This document shows, one piece after another, positions 9,415-19,800 of a stretch of DNA of 38,962 nt (positions are counted from its first letter, which is position 1; the number at the start of each line of letters is the position of its first letter). The stretch is from NCBI GenBank assembly GCA_051453625.1, contig JBOZIK010000001.1, positions 211,093,585 to 211,132,546 on the forward strand. Reading direction: 5' to 3'. The stretch is from Welwitschia mirabilis. Its lineage: Eukaryota; Gnetophyta; Gnetopsida; Welwitschiales. The notes beneath the pieces were generated by a model that had not been told where the DNA came from, did no database searches, and was given only the letters and a program-made list of their open reading frames with translations. The translations under genes and the position numbers were made by a program.

Positions 9415-9433
9415 GGGAGGGAGGGAGAGAAAT
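9375..9433 (+). repeat. GA microsatellite inside LTR-A
   Basis: A (GA)n tract ends in GGAAGGGAGGGAGGGAGA, at the same LTR position as the purine-rich start of LTR-B and LTR-E. Its left side is lost in an N gap. Confidence 0.95.
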
Positions 9434-9730
9434 ATGAAGGAATACTACTTCATAAAGTTTTTATACATTATACATATAGGTGTGTTTACACAGAGATGTA
9501 GCTGTTTATAACTAGGTAAGTTAAATATATAACTATTAATAGATACATGAAGAAAGCAGTATAATAGATGAGATAAAGATTCTAGCTTATCTCTTTACAC
9601 GTGATAATGCATGCTTATACAACTTCCTAAATTGGAAAATGATCTTATTTCTAAGGTTGAAGCTATGCATAATAAATATTTCTCCTTCTTTTCAGCACAT
9701 TCCATCTTATTTTAGTTTATTTATTTATCA
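9375..9730 (-). mobile_element. LTR-A of the copia array
   Basis: This is the LTR between unit 0 and unit 1. From 9433 on, the plus-strand text (atatgaaggaatactactt...) aligns with LTR-B to LTR-E. The start of the LTR in element terms is the CA at 9729-9730 (TG on the minus strand), and the purine-rich tract of unit 1 lies just beyond it. The other end is hidden by the 100-N gap and the GA tract at 9375-9433. It serves as 3' LTR of unit 1 and, by position, as 5' LTR of unit 0. Confidence 0.75.
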
Positions 9731-9869
9731 TTTATCCTTAAGGTAGAAGTTTGGTAGGGTTAAACTCCTAGCTTGGACCACAAAATCTGAAATTATGCAT
9801 GAAAAAAAGGCTTAATAAAAATGTTAGTAAGCTGAAGATAAGACCAAACAAATCAAGTGAAAATTCAAC

Positions 9870-10215
9870 CAAAATCAACCTTCTTATAAAAAAAGTATTA
9901 ATCCAACTCAACATGCTTTGTTCTTGTATCGAAAACAGGATTGACTAACATATGTCGGACACTCAAGTTATCATAAAAGAGTGAGTGTGGAGAGTCTATT
10001 TAGATTCCCGTATATCAAAATAAAAATGTAGGCCAAGTCATTTCAAAGGTAGTAGAAGCCATGCATTAATATTTAGCCTCGATACTAGATCAAACAGACA
10101 TGTTCTATTTTCACATCCTCAATAAATACAATTGACACTAACAAAAACACATAACCCATAGCATTTTAACAACTAATATGGCTTCCAACAAATTAGTATT
10201 AGAAAATGCTACTAG
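9870..10215 (-). pseudogene. Copia RNase H relic, unit 1
   Basis: The copia RNase H removes the RNA strand during reverse transcription. On the minus strand, FCVFVSVN (about 10165-10140) matches the FCVFLG core, and the C-terminal words match NLSA.HM..NPVFH.RTKHIE.D (about 9965-9900; here HMLVNPVFDTRTKHVELD). The intervening SWSSKKQ..VSRSSAEAEY block is badly eroded and contains stops. Confidence 0.75.
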
Positions 10216-10639
10216 AGAAAGATATTTTTAAGCTAAAAATCAAACGCCATAGTTTAGAGTGCCACTATTATATTGAAGAATACTTTTGACTACATGCATA
10301 TGAGTAATAGTAGGTTAATTGATGAATTGACACACATGATTAATTAAGTGAAAAAGGTATATTTGTGTCAATTTAAGATACTAAAGTTCTTTAACAACAC
10401 TCCTATAAGCTATAATGCCCATCATTTTAGTATCATGAGAAGTGGGTATGTCCTTAATTGCTCAAAGAGTTGAAATTAAGAAAGCTTCAAGCATTATTAC
10501 TCATGAAAGTAGATTTGTTGCATATTTGGTTTAATAGAGAAATATTACTCTAGTAAAGAAAGTAATATCAATACCTTAAAAAATCATTGATAATACCAAA
10601 ATCTTTAAACATAAATTAATGACTTAAAGTTGTAATGAT

Positions 10640-10846
10640 GAACTGAATAAGTATAAGATGAGTAATATCATCAATATATAATAATAGAATAACAACTCCA
10701 TCATTAAAATGCCTTTCAAAGAGATAAGAGCCTGCATGATTGTATTAGAAAACAAGGTGAATAATAAAAAAGGAGAAGTGATTATGCCATGCAAGAGGAG
10801 ACATTCTGAGCTTATAAATGCATTTCTTAAGCTAACTAACAGAATT
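10640..10846 (-). pseudogene. Copia reverse transcriptase C-terminal half, unit 1
   Basis: The RT active-site motif YIDD is intact at 10678-10667 on the minus strand, in the context VVILLLYIDDI, as in copia RTs (LLLYVDDM). This reading is in a different frame from the N-terminal RT ORF next to it, so at least one frameshift separates them. Confidence 0.8.
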
Positions 10847-11122
10847 TTACTTTAGATTACTTTTGAATATTTGAGGTTGAATCAGAAATACTCTCTCTTT
10901 TAGATCTCCATGAAGAAAAGCATTTTTAACATTTAATTGGTGAACCAACATAGTAAAAATAATAGTAAGAGCTGATACTAGACAAATTGTAGGTGCCTTA
11001 ATCATTGGACTAAAAATTTCATGATAGTTAATTCCTAGTACTAGGGAAATAGCTTTAGCTATAAGCCATGCCTTAAACTTATTCACAAAGCTATTTGGAT
11101 TGAGATTTATGTAAAAACCCAT
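10847..11122 (-). pseudogene. Copia reverse transcriptase N-terminal half, unit 1
   Basis: This 91-codon open stretch is clearly copia RT. It contains KAWLIAKAISLVLGINYHE, matching KARLVAKGF.Q..GIDY.ETFSPV, then FSPMIKAPTICLVSALT, and the motif-A region QLNVKNAFLHGDLKE. In active enzymes motif A reads QLDVKNAFLHG, so the catalytic Asp is Asn here. The ATG at its start is internal and not a true start. It ends at a stop before the FxxDP..C.L.K block. It is the longest uninterrupted copia coding piece in the window. Confidence 0.85.
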
Positions 11123-12029
11123 TTTGCATCAATAATAGGTGTATTCTGAACTCTAGGGATTAGCTCCCAAGTATCATTCTTGCAGAGAGAATTTATTTCT
11201 TCTTGCGTAGATTAAAGCCAGTGGCATTACTTAATTATGAATTGTTAGGTATGTGGTTCACTAATATCTAATCATAGAGTATGACATAAATGGTATAAGG
11301 AGGAGTAGTAGTAATTATTCAATTAGAATCTTAAAGATATAAAGAAGGATGATGTTGTTTAGATGAATGACATAGTTGAATTAATAACTTTGTGGAAATG
11401 CAAGTGTGGAAACATCTATATGTACATTACCAATTAGAGATGATTTCGTAAAATAATTTTCAAATAATTCATTACATGTTGAATAAGAACATGATTAGCA
11501 AGTTAAATATGTAAAGGATTTGCATGTTGAGTAGGTGTAATAATAGGCTGAGATGGCCAATTTGTTTGAGATGTCATAGGATTTAACTAAATCATCAACC
11601 AGTAGGATATAAGCTTGATCTAGGCCTAATACATTCATCTAAATTAGGATATGTTATAATGATATACTATGTATTTACAATGTTAGAAGGATTGGAATTA
11701 GTAAAAGGAAAGCAATAGGCATCAAATACAACATGCTTAGAGATGTAAACTTACTAAGAAAGGGGATCTAAAGATCTCTAAACCTTGTGCAGTGGATTAT
11801 ATGTAATGATAATTCATGGATAATATCATGAATCCAACTTATGAGAAGCATAGGAATGAAGATATGAATAACATTTACATACAAAAATGTTAAAAAATAT
11901 ATAGTTTTATATCTAATCCATAAATTTTAGCAAAAGAATATTTCACCTCTAAAACATTAGGAGGAAGAGATTTGATTAAGTAGACTACTTTAGAAAAGGA
12001 ATCAATCCAATATTTCAAAGGCATATTAG

Positions 12030-12370
12030 CATGAATTAGAATTATAGTTCCAATTTCACTGTCACATCACTTTGTTCAGGAGTTTCAAGATAAGATCTGC
12101 ATTTAATAATGTCATAGTTATCTAAGTAAGCAAGGTAACTATTTCTTTTTAAACTCTTCTCCTTCATCACATTGAAAGATTTTAATTTTTTTATTAAACT
12201 AATTTTGTCCCTATTATAAAGCTTAAGAAAATAATCAAAGAAATTATATTTCTTTTTCAAAGGATAAAATCAATTGAATCTTGAATAATCATCAACAGAG
12301 ATCATTGACATGAATTAGCTATTGAAGGGACCCATAAATCATAATGGATTTCCTATAAGGTAGGTTATAC
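12030..12370 (-). pseudogene. Copia integrase core, unit 1
   Basis: The integrase inserts element cDNA into chromosomes. The open stretch 12042-12260 includes FFDYFLKLY, KKLKSFNVMKE (normally K.K.fQcDeGgEF), LAYLDNYDI and TPEQS, equivalent to the C-terminal S..TPEQNG.aERK motif of the rve core. The catalytic Asp of the DEG-like site is lost (NVM). Further upstream on the minus strand, the VDDYSRF-like segment is present at about 12275-12300. It breaks soon after TPEQS. Confidence 0.8.
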
Positions 12371-12749
12371 CCTTTTACTATTTAAGATAAAGTAGAGATT
12401 ATAAATTTTTCTTGACTAATACCTCCTACATAAACTAGGTTATTCTAACTAATAAGAAATTTTAATAATGTTTTTGGAACTAAATCATGTAAAATAGTAG
12501 AAATTAGATGACTTAGTCTCGATGCTAAATCTTTTATAATGGTATTCACCTTTAACTACTGTTAGTCCTCATTCCATTGCATCTCCCAAAGCATAAAAAT
12601 TCCCTTTTCTATGTCTTATGGCTAGCATATTTTGAGTTTTTAGATCTTTGATTAAAAAACTTGAAGAATCATATTCAAGACCACAAGGATTGTCCTTAGT
12701 AAATTTAATAATGGAAAGAAATTTTTTCTTCAAATATGGAATCATCAAG

Positions 12750-13025
12750 TCCTCTTTTAATTGAATTAAACAAACTTTGTACCATTACCAACATAAATAA
12801 CATTTTCCCTTATATAAAATTTAGAATATTTGGGAATACCGAGGTGAGACTTCATGTGGAATGTTGCATTTATATCATCATAGAATAGTAGATCTAATTT
12901 ATTAGTAAGACAGATAGATGCAATTTAATCATGAAAATTATCACTTTAATATAAGTAATCAAATCTATACAACATTATCAGGCTCTATACCAAATTGATT
13001 ACATATCTAATAAGAAGAATATGAT
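12750..13025 (-). pseudogene. Copia zinc knuckle and protease relic, unit 1
   Basis: This aligns on the plus strand with unit 0 bases 6930-7170. The knuckle region is at 12975-13020 and the protease active-site region at about 12870-12890. Both motifs are more eroded than in unit 0, with the HTALQ and DxxAT words only partly readable. Confidence 0.6.
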
Positions 13026-13319
13026 CATAAGTCTTGCAAAGATTATGCTCTTCATTATTACTGTGATGATTTATAGATCCTTGGTTACTTATCCTAAGAC
13101 CTTTTTATTAAAAACTGACAACTGTTCTCTTTCTTTCAATATTATAGTTACTTGCGTGTATAAATCCATGACTATTAGAATTAAATGTTCTATTAGATTG
13201 ACAACCTTATCTTGAATGACTACCACATCCTCCTCTTTGAGTGATATAGACATGATTAAAGTTACTAGAATTTCTCTTATCTTCGTCTACATAAACTTAA
13301 AAAGAATAGCTACAATTGA

Positions 13320-13740
13320 AAACTTAAAATTTGAATCAAGATCCCTTGAGAACTAAAGAACTTTATCTATATCTTTTACAAGTTTTTTATTTGGAGCAAA
13401 AATATCACATACTATTCTAAGCTTCTTGACATAATCTTCTAATAACACATTACCTTTTCTCACCATTGCTAATTGATTTTGGAGTTGCAATGCACTTTTT
13501 TTCAACATAATAAGAAAAGCTTCTTCTAAGGTATTCAAAGTCTCCCATGTGTTTTAGCAATCAACAACACATTAAGGATGTCTTTTAACATCAATCTCAA
13601 AATCTAGCTAGTAAGAAGGCCATCATTAATCAACTAAATGTTATATTCTAAATTTGATTGCTATTTTTCATTATTGTCTTAAATAACTCCTAGTACTTTT
13701 TTCCTTTAATATAATGAAGTAATTGACTACTTTAAACAAG
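13320..13740 (-). pseudogene. gag: Copia gag (UBN2-type), unit 1
   Basis: A 61-codon open stretch at 13353-13538 reads LEEAFLIMLKKSALQLQNQL, then AMVRKGNVLLEDYVKKLR and a short tail ending DIDKVL. This matches plant copia gag of the UBN2 family (LE..F...S...ILQLR.QL...KKG..S..DYl.kIk...D.La....pv.d.dlv..LL.GL). The reading stops just before the LL.GL block. Gag builds the particle and, with the knuckle, packages RNA. Confidence 0.8.
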
Positions 13741-13843
13741 TAGAACCACTTGTGATCTTCACATTAGAAACTTTTGAATAGAGTGAGTAGTGTTATTCTT
13801 ACTTGTCATGTTAATTACTAGCTATAAATGTGGAGTACAACTT

Positions 13844-13855
13844 GCTCTAATATCA
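13844..13855 (-). promoter_or_regulatory. Primer-binding site (initiator tRNA-Met type) of unit 1
   Basis: The minus strand reads TGATATTAGAGC, matching 10 of 12 bases of the plant copia PBS TGGTATCAGAGC, which pairs with the 3' end of initiator tRNA-Met. It lies one base from the terminal CA of LTR-B, as expected. This fixes element orientation and the LTR edge. Confidence 0.85.
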
Positions 13856-13856
13856 T

Positions 13857-13866
13857 TGAAAAAAAA

Positions 13867-13938
<72 letters not shown>

Positions 13939-14276
13939 NNNNNNNNNNNNNNNNNNNNNNNNNNNNNNNNNNNNNNNNNNNNNNNNNNNNNNNNNNNNNN
14001 NNNNNCACATATATAGCTTTTTTTATATAAGGATGTAGCTCTTCATGGTAAGGCAAGTGAGAGATACAACTATTAATTGATACATGAATAAAAAAACTAA
14101 TAGATGAGACAAAAATTCCAACCTATGTCTTTACTCATGATAATAAATGTCTGTACAACTTGCTAATATTATCATTCGCAAATAATTTTATTTCTAAGAT
14201 TAAATCAATGCACAAATATGATTTTTGCTTTTTTTTCCTTTGCACTTACCTCTTATTTTAATTTTGTTCATTAGCA
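13857..14276 (-). mobile_element. LTR-B, shared by copia units 1 and 2
   Basis: This is a single LTR, serving as 5' LTR for unit 1 and 3' LTR for unit 2. Plus-strand edges are TG at 13857-13858, beside the PBS of unit 1, and CA at 14275-14276, beside the purine-rich tract AAGGAGAAA (minus strand) of unit 2. It contains a GA microsatellite (13871-13938), a 67-N gap (13939-14005) and a TATATA at 14010-14015, placed like the TATA box of LTR-E. ORFs of R/E or S/L repeats here are artefacts. Confidence 0.85.
13871..13938 (+). repeat. GA microsatellite inside LTR-B
   Basis: A pure (GA)n tract of at least 68 bases is cut by a 67-N gap at 13939-14005. It lies at the same LTR position as the short GGGGAAGGGAGAGAGA of LTR-E. 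Confidence 0.95.
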
Positions 14277-14399
14277 TTTCTCCTTAAGTTGAAAGCTAGG
14301 TAGGGATAAACTCCTAGCTTAAATTGCAAAAGCTAAAATTATGCATGAAGAGGTTTAGTAAAAATGTTAGTAAGCTAAAGCTAAGAATGAACAAACCAA

Positions 14400-14780
14400 G
14401 TGATGCATTGACCTAAAAGAAACATTCTCACAAATACATTAACAATCAAACTCAATATGTTTTGTTTTGGTATGAAAAATATGATTGATTGACATATGTA
14501 GGATACTAAAATTATCACAAAAAAATGGATGTAAAGAATCTAGTGAGATTTCAATATATTGAAATAAAAATGTGAGCCAAGTAATTTTAGAAGTAGTAGA
14601 AACCATGACTTGATATTTAGCCTCCACACTAGATTAAGCAATTGTAATCTATTTTTTGGATCCCCAAGCAATATGATCTACATCAAGAAAAACACAAAAA
14701 TGAATAGTGTTTTGATAAGCAATGTGGCATCCAGTCCAATTATCATTAGAAAATGCTAGTAGAGAAAGATAAATTTGAGT
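14400..14780 (-). pseudogene. Copia RNase H, unit 2
   Basis: The open stretch 14439-14627 reads EAKYQVMVSTTSKITWLTFL, then LDSLHPFFCDNFSILHMSIN and HIFHTKTKHIEFDC. This closely follows the copia RNase H C-terminus (AEAEYRAMA.TT.EI.WL..LL..L.I.....P..CDN.SA......NPVFH.RTKHIEID). The catalytic Glu of AEAEY is kept. The FCVFLG part lies upstream on the minus strand at about 14690-14740, in another frame. It is the best-preserved RNase H in the array. Confidence 0.85.
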
Positions 14781-15139
14781 TAAAAATCAAATTTCATAGT
14801 CAAAAGTGCCACTATTATGTTAAATAATATTGTTGATGGCATTGAGTACTAGAAGGTTGATCCATGAATTGATATACATGATTAATTGAGTAAAAAAGAC
14901 CTATTTATGTCGATGTAAGATACTAAAGTATATAAATAATACTCCTGTAAGATATAGACTCCACTAATTCAGCATCATGATAAGTGGGTGTATCCTTAAT
15001 TACTAAAGGAGTTGAAACTAAGTATTGTTGCTCATGCAAGCAGATCTATTGCACAATTATTTTGAGAGAGAAACATTCCTCTAGCAAAGTAAGTGATCTA
15101 AATATCCAAAAAATCATTGATAATACCAAGATATTCAAG

Positions 15140-15425
15140 GACAAATTGATAGCTTAAGGCTTTGATGATGAATTAAATATGTATAATATTAGTACCTGTG
15201 ATTAAAATATAATAAACATATAATACTAAAATAACAACTTCATCATTAAATATCTCACAAAGAAATAAGTATTCATAATTATAATGAAAATCAAGAGGAA
15301 TAAGAAAAGAGGAATTCCATTAAGCCATGCATGGATGGATTGTTTTGAGCTGATAAATGAACTTCTTAAGAGAGAAATAGGATTTTAATTTAGAGTACCT
15401 TTAAAGCCTTGATCTTGGTTCATAG
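15140..15425 (-). pseudogene. Copia RT remnant with lost active site, unit 2
   Basis: Alignment with units 1 and 4 places the active-site codons at 15220-15209 (minus), where they read Y-V-Y-Y instead of Y-I-D-D, so both catalytic Asp are gone. The homology ends at about 15425, where units 1, 3 and 4 continue for about 360 more bases of N-terminal RT. Confidence 0.75.
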
Positions 15426-16214
15426 ATATATTACTCACTAATATCCAACCCTAGAATATGAATAAAATTAGTAGAAGGAGAATTAGTCATAAGTCAATAG
15501 CCATAATCTTGAAGATACAAAGGAGGATGATATTATTAAGATGAATGATGTAAGTTGAATTAATGAGTTTAAAAGATGCAGGCATCAAAACATCTATATG
15601 TACATCAGTAATTGGAGATGATTGCTCAAAATGATTTTGATCTATCTAAAACATTTAATAAGCTGAAAAAGAATACTCATTACATGTTGAATAAGTACAA
15701 GACCTACATGTTGAATAGGTATTACAGAAGGTAGAGATGGTAAATTTGGTTGAGATATCATCAAGATTTAACTAAATCTTCATCAAGATCATAAGAAGGT
15801 TTCAATATGGATCCATGCTTGATACATTCATGTGAATTAGTATAGGTAGGAAAGCTATGCAATGTATCTTTAGTATTAGAAGTCGTGGAATTAGCAAAAG
15901 GGAAGTAATAGTCATGAAATAGAACATGCTTGGAGATACAGACTTGCTAAGTAAGAAGATTTAAACAGTTATAGCCCTTATATAGTGAATTGTACTTAAT
16001 AAAAAGGAATGGATAAGATCAGGAAGCCAACTTTTGAGCAACATAGTTACAAAGATATGCATAATGCCTACATTCAAAAACTTAAAGAAATGTATAACTT
16101 AATATCTATTCATAAAGTTTAGTAATGAATATTTTATCTATAAGAATTTGGTAAGAAGGTAATTGATTAAGTACACTACTATAAAAAAGGCATTAATCCT
16201 ATATTATGTTTCAA

Positions 16215-16590
16215 AGGAATATTAGCATATTAGTTTTTACAACATGCTTATTATTTCTCTTTGCCACACCATTTTGTTCATGAGTACTAAGACAAGTGTT
16301 ATACTTAGTAACATCATAGTCATCCAAGTAAGTAATGAACTCTTTCTTGTTAAACTCTTCTCCTTCATCACATTAAAAGATCTTAATTTTCTTATCAAAC
16401 TAATTTTGTATGATATTATAAAACTTGAGAAAATAATCAAAGAGATCAAATTTATTCTTTAGAGGGTAAAACCAAGTAAGTCTTGAATAATTATCAACAA
16501 AGATCACATAGTAGTTAGAATATTAAGATGAATTTATTAGTGAAGTACCTCATGAATCTTAATGGTTTTCCTATAAGGGATATTCCTCCC
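16215..16590 (-). pseudogene. Copia integrase core, unit 2, frameshifted
   Basis: The minus-strand stretch 16449-16237 starts in the integrase frame (LIRKLRSFNVMKEKSLTRKS) and then slips into another frame: LTWMTMM and NKMVWQRE are the off-frame readings of the LAYLDDY and EQNGVAKR motifs. A single-base change near 16340 would explain this. The opposite-strand ORF 16244-16462 is its shadow. Confidence 0.75.
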
Positions 16591-16919
16591 TTTTATTATT
16601 CAAGCTAAAAGAGAGTTAATATCTTTTTTCAAATTAACATATATTAGATAAATTAGGTTGTTTTAATTAAGAAGAAATTATAGTAATATTTTTGAAAACT
16701 AAATTATGTAAAATAATATTATGTGGATGACTTAATATTTCATGCCAAATATTCTATGATGATGTTCACTCTCATCTAGTGCCTTCTAATTTTTTAGATC
16801 TTTGATAACAAAACTAGAAGAATCAAATTTAAAACTATAAGGGTATTCCTTGATAAATTTAATAATATAAAGTAATTAATTTGAAAACCATCAAAACATA
16901 TTTTACTTAAATTAGCCCT

Positions 16920-17205
16920 AGTTTAGTGGTACTAATGTGAGTAATCGATAGAGATGCATCATTGCCAACATAAACAACATTAATTCCTGTATAAGATTTA
17001 GTAGATTTGAGAATACTTGGATGAGATCTCTTGTGGCATATTGCACCTACATCAACATATAATAGTTTATTTGATTTATTAATAAAATGGATAGAGAAAA
17101 GCTAATCACAAATATTATCACTTCGATATGAGTGATTAAATCTCTACTAATATTGCAAGGTTATATAGCCAAATCGATTACATATATAACAAGAAGCATC
17201 TAATT
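16920..17205 (-). pseudogene. Copia zinc knuckle and protease relic, unit 2
   Basis: This aligns with 6930-7170 of unit 0. The plus-strand text attgcaaggttatatagccaaatc (17152-17175) corresponds to the HTALQ knuckle part, and tacatcaacatataatag (17047-17064) to the protease active site. No open frame. Confidence 0.6.
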
Positions 17206-17559
17206 TCAAGCCTTACAAAATGGATTTTATTGTTACTATGATGATATACTGTAGACATTGTATTATATTACCCAAAACCTTATTGCTAAAAATTTATATC
17301 TCTTCTATTTTTACTAACATTTATAGTTTCTTATAGAAATGAATCCATAACTAGTAGAATTGAATTTGGTGTTAGATCCATAACCTCCTCCTAAACAATC
17401 GCATCATCTTCCTCTTTAGGTAGTAAAGATGTGATTAAAGTTAACAAACTTACTCTTATATTGGTCATCTTGAACTTTAATCTTCTTCTCAAAACTCTAC
17501 AAACTTAAAACAAAAACATTAAAAGAGGGTTAAGGCTAGTTAGAGATAAGCTTTAAAGG

Positions 17560-18020
17560 CTTAAACTTTGAATCAAGATCCATTGATAACTAAGAACTTT
17601 ATTTATGTATTTTATGGATTTTTCAATTATAGCCAAACTATCACACAATGATCTAAATGTCTTGACATAATCTTCTAAGAAATCATCATCCTCTCTCAAC
17701 ATTGCTAATTAATGAAGAAATAATTTCCTTTGATTTATTGCCATAAGAAAATCTTTTTGTAAGGTCTTCCAAATCTTCTATGTGTTTTAGAAATTTACAA
17801 TAAGATTTGGCATGTGTTCTAACATTAATTCCAAAAGCCAACTAGTAAGAAGACCATCATTGCTCAACCAAACCTCATATTCTGGATTCAAATTCTATTT
17901 TTCATTATTGTCTTAAATAAACGTGTATGAATTCTATTCTTCAATGTGATGAACTAATTGATCACTTTAAGTAAGTGGGACTTCTTGTGATTTCCACAAT
18001 AAAAGTTTAAAATCATTTAA
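17560..18020 (-). pseudogene. gag: Copia gag relic, unit 2
   Basis: This aligns with the gag block of unit 1, including the segment for IRKG-type residues at about 17690 and the downstream text ccaactagtaagaagaccatcatt. Stops and small indels are present throughout. Confidence 0.6.
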
Positions 18021-18137
18021 TTTCACTAAAGTAAGATTGGTGATTTGGTAAAACTTCTAAATAAAGTGAGCAGTGGTATTCTTTCTTACCATGTTCATTT
18101 CTAGTCACATAGATGAAATGCAATCTGATCTGAGTCT

Positions 18138-18488
18138 TGAAGGGGGGGTGAAGAATTAATAATAAGAGACATATATATGAAGGAATACTACTTCACATAA
18201 TTTTTATACATTATATAGCATACATTGATTTATTTACATAGGGATGTAGCTATTCATAGCTAGAAATGTTAGAGATACACCTATTAATAAATACATGAAG
18301 AAAACAATATAATAGATCAAATAAAGATTTTAGCTTATCTCTTTACATATGATAACATATGTTTGTACAAGTTTCCAAGTTTATTTTTGGTAGATGATTT
18401 TATTTCTAAGATTAAATATATGCATAATAAAGATTTTTCCTTCTCTTTATGACTTAATGCATTATTTTCATTTAACTCTTTATTAATA
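18138..18488 (-). mobile_element. LTR-C, shared by copia units 2 and 3
   Basis: Plus-strand edges by alignment are TG at 18138-18139 and a decayed CA (now TA) at 18487-18488. The body aligns with the other LTRs (gaaggaatactacttcacat at about 18179-18198; agcttatctctttacatatgataacat near 18331). The start has a G-run (gaagggggggtgaag) where LTR-A and LTR-B carry GA microsatellites. The adjacent PBS of unit 2 (ctgatctgagtc, 18125-18136) is badly decayed. Confidence 0.8.
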
Positions 18489-18639
18489 TTTTTTAAGATA
18501 GGAGTTGGGTGAGGCTAGACCTTGAGCTTAAATTGCAAAAGATAAAATTATGCATGAAGGAGAGACTTAGTAAAACTATTAGCAAGTTGAAGATAAGATT
18601 AAATAAAATAAGTGATAAGTTGATTGAAAGAAACCTTCT

Positions 18640-18990
18640 CACAAGAAAAGTGACAGTCTAACTCAACATGATTTGTTATGGCATGGAAAACAAGATTAAC
18701 TAACATATGTGGGGGACTTAAATTATTATAAGAGACTCAATGTGAAGAGTCTAATAAGATGTTAATATCTTAAAATAAAAATGTGAATCAATTAATTTCA
18801 ATAATAATAGAAGGCATGGATTAATGTTTAGCCTTTACACTAGAATAATAAACTATACTCTATTTCTTAGATTCCTAGGTAACAATAGTTGGCATAGGGG
18901 GGAAAAACCCATAAATCAATAATGTCATAAGAAGGAATATGACATCTATCTTAATTAGCATTTAAAAAATCAATATAGTAAATTAAATTT
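18640..18990 (-). pseudogene. Copia RNase H relic, unit 3
   Basis: The plus-strand text at 18656-18720 (taactcaacatgatttgttatggcatggaaaacaagatt...) is the reverse of the NPVFH.RTKHIE.D C-terminal block and aligns with units 1, 2 and 4. The FCVFLG/SSAEAEY parts are heavily mutated. Confidence 0.7.
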
Positions 18991-19319
18991 TAGTTAAAAA
19001 TCGAATGCCATAATCTAAAATGCCACTGATATATCAAAGAATATTTTTGATGGCATGTAAATGAGTAATAATAGATTATCCATGAATAAAAAAGGTTTAT
19101 TAAATATAAGACACTAAAGTGTACTAACAAACCTCTTGTAAGTTGTAGAATCTACTATTCTAGAATCATGAGAAGGGATGTATCTATTACATATTTATGT
19201 TAAGAAAGAAGCATTCCTATAGCAAATAAAATGATATTAATACATAAATAATAACTAATACAAGCAAGACATTTAAGGGTAAATTCCTGACTTAAAGCTA
19301 TGATGATGAATTGAATATG

Positions 19320-19800
19320 TGTAGGATAAGTACTAGTGATTAGAATATCATTAATGTATAATAATAGATTAAAAATCCATCACTAAAATATTTCATAAAG
19401 AGAAACAAGTCTCCACATCTTTAATGAAAATCAAGATGAAGAACAAATGATTCGTAGTAAGCACAAGAAGCTTGTTTGAGCTCACAAATGGACCTCTTAA
19501 GTCAATAAACATGATTTGACTTTAAAATATCTTTAAATCATTAAGGTAAATTCATAAATACTCTCTCTTTAAGATCTTCATGAAGAAAATCATTTTTAAC
19601 ATCTAATTAGTAAATTGACTAAGAAAAAATAGTAAGAAAAGCTCATACTAGATGAATTGAAGGTGTTTTAATCACTACACTAAAAGTTCCATGATAGTTA
19701 AAACTTGATATATGAGAAAAAAATTTAAATACAAGCCATGCCTTAGACTTATCCTTGAAACCATGTATTTAAGCTTTATGTGGAACACCCATTTGAACTA
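19320..19800 (-). pseudogene. Copia reverse transcriptase relic, unit 3
   Basis: The active-site codons at 19358-19347 (minus) read Y-I-N-D, so the first catalytic Asp is Asn. The N-terminal block is present at 19560-19790, aligned with unit 1 10886-11130 and including the VKNAFLHGDL region (tcttcatgaagaaaatcatttttaac at about 19577). Many stops. Confidence 0.75.

Larger units (their letters stand above)
9375..13857 (-). mobile_element. Copia array unit 1
   Basis: This is a full-length but dead copia element on the minus strand, between LTR-A and LTR-B, and the best-preserved unit. Element order, reading from high to low coordinates: PBS 13844-13855, gag about 13740-13320, zinc knuckle/protease about 13025-12750, a segment leading to integrase (12750-12370), integrase about 12370-12030, an integrase-RT linker (about 12030-11160) with no conserved motif, RT 11122-10640, RNase H 10215-9870, and a purine-rich tract near 9731-9745. 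Integrase before RT identifies Ty1/copia rather than gypsy. Stops and frameshifts are frequent. Hand alignment of 9905-9978 with unit 2 from 14449 gives about 15 differences in 74 bases. Confidence 0.85.
13857..18488 (-). mobile_element. Copia array unit 2, with RT deletion
   Basis: This is the second full unit, between LTR-B and LTR-C. Element order is conserved: gag about 18020-17560, knuckle/protease about 17200-16920, integrase about 16590-16215, linker, RT remnant 15420-15140 and RNase H 14780-14400. It is about 0.3-0.6 kb shorter than units 3 and 4, because the N-terminal RT block (equivalent to 10886-11248 of unit 1) is missing at about 15425. The RT motif YIDD reads YVYY, so the deletion and the active-site loss are both private to this copy. 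The linker at 15430-16215 has no recognised domain. Confidence 0.85.
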
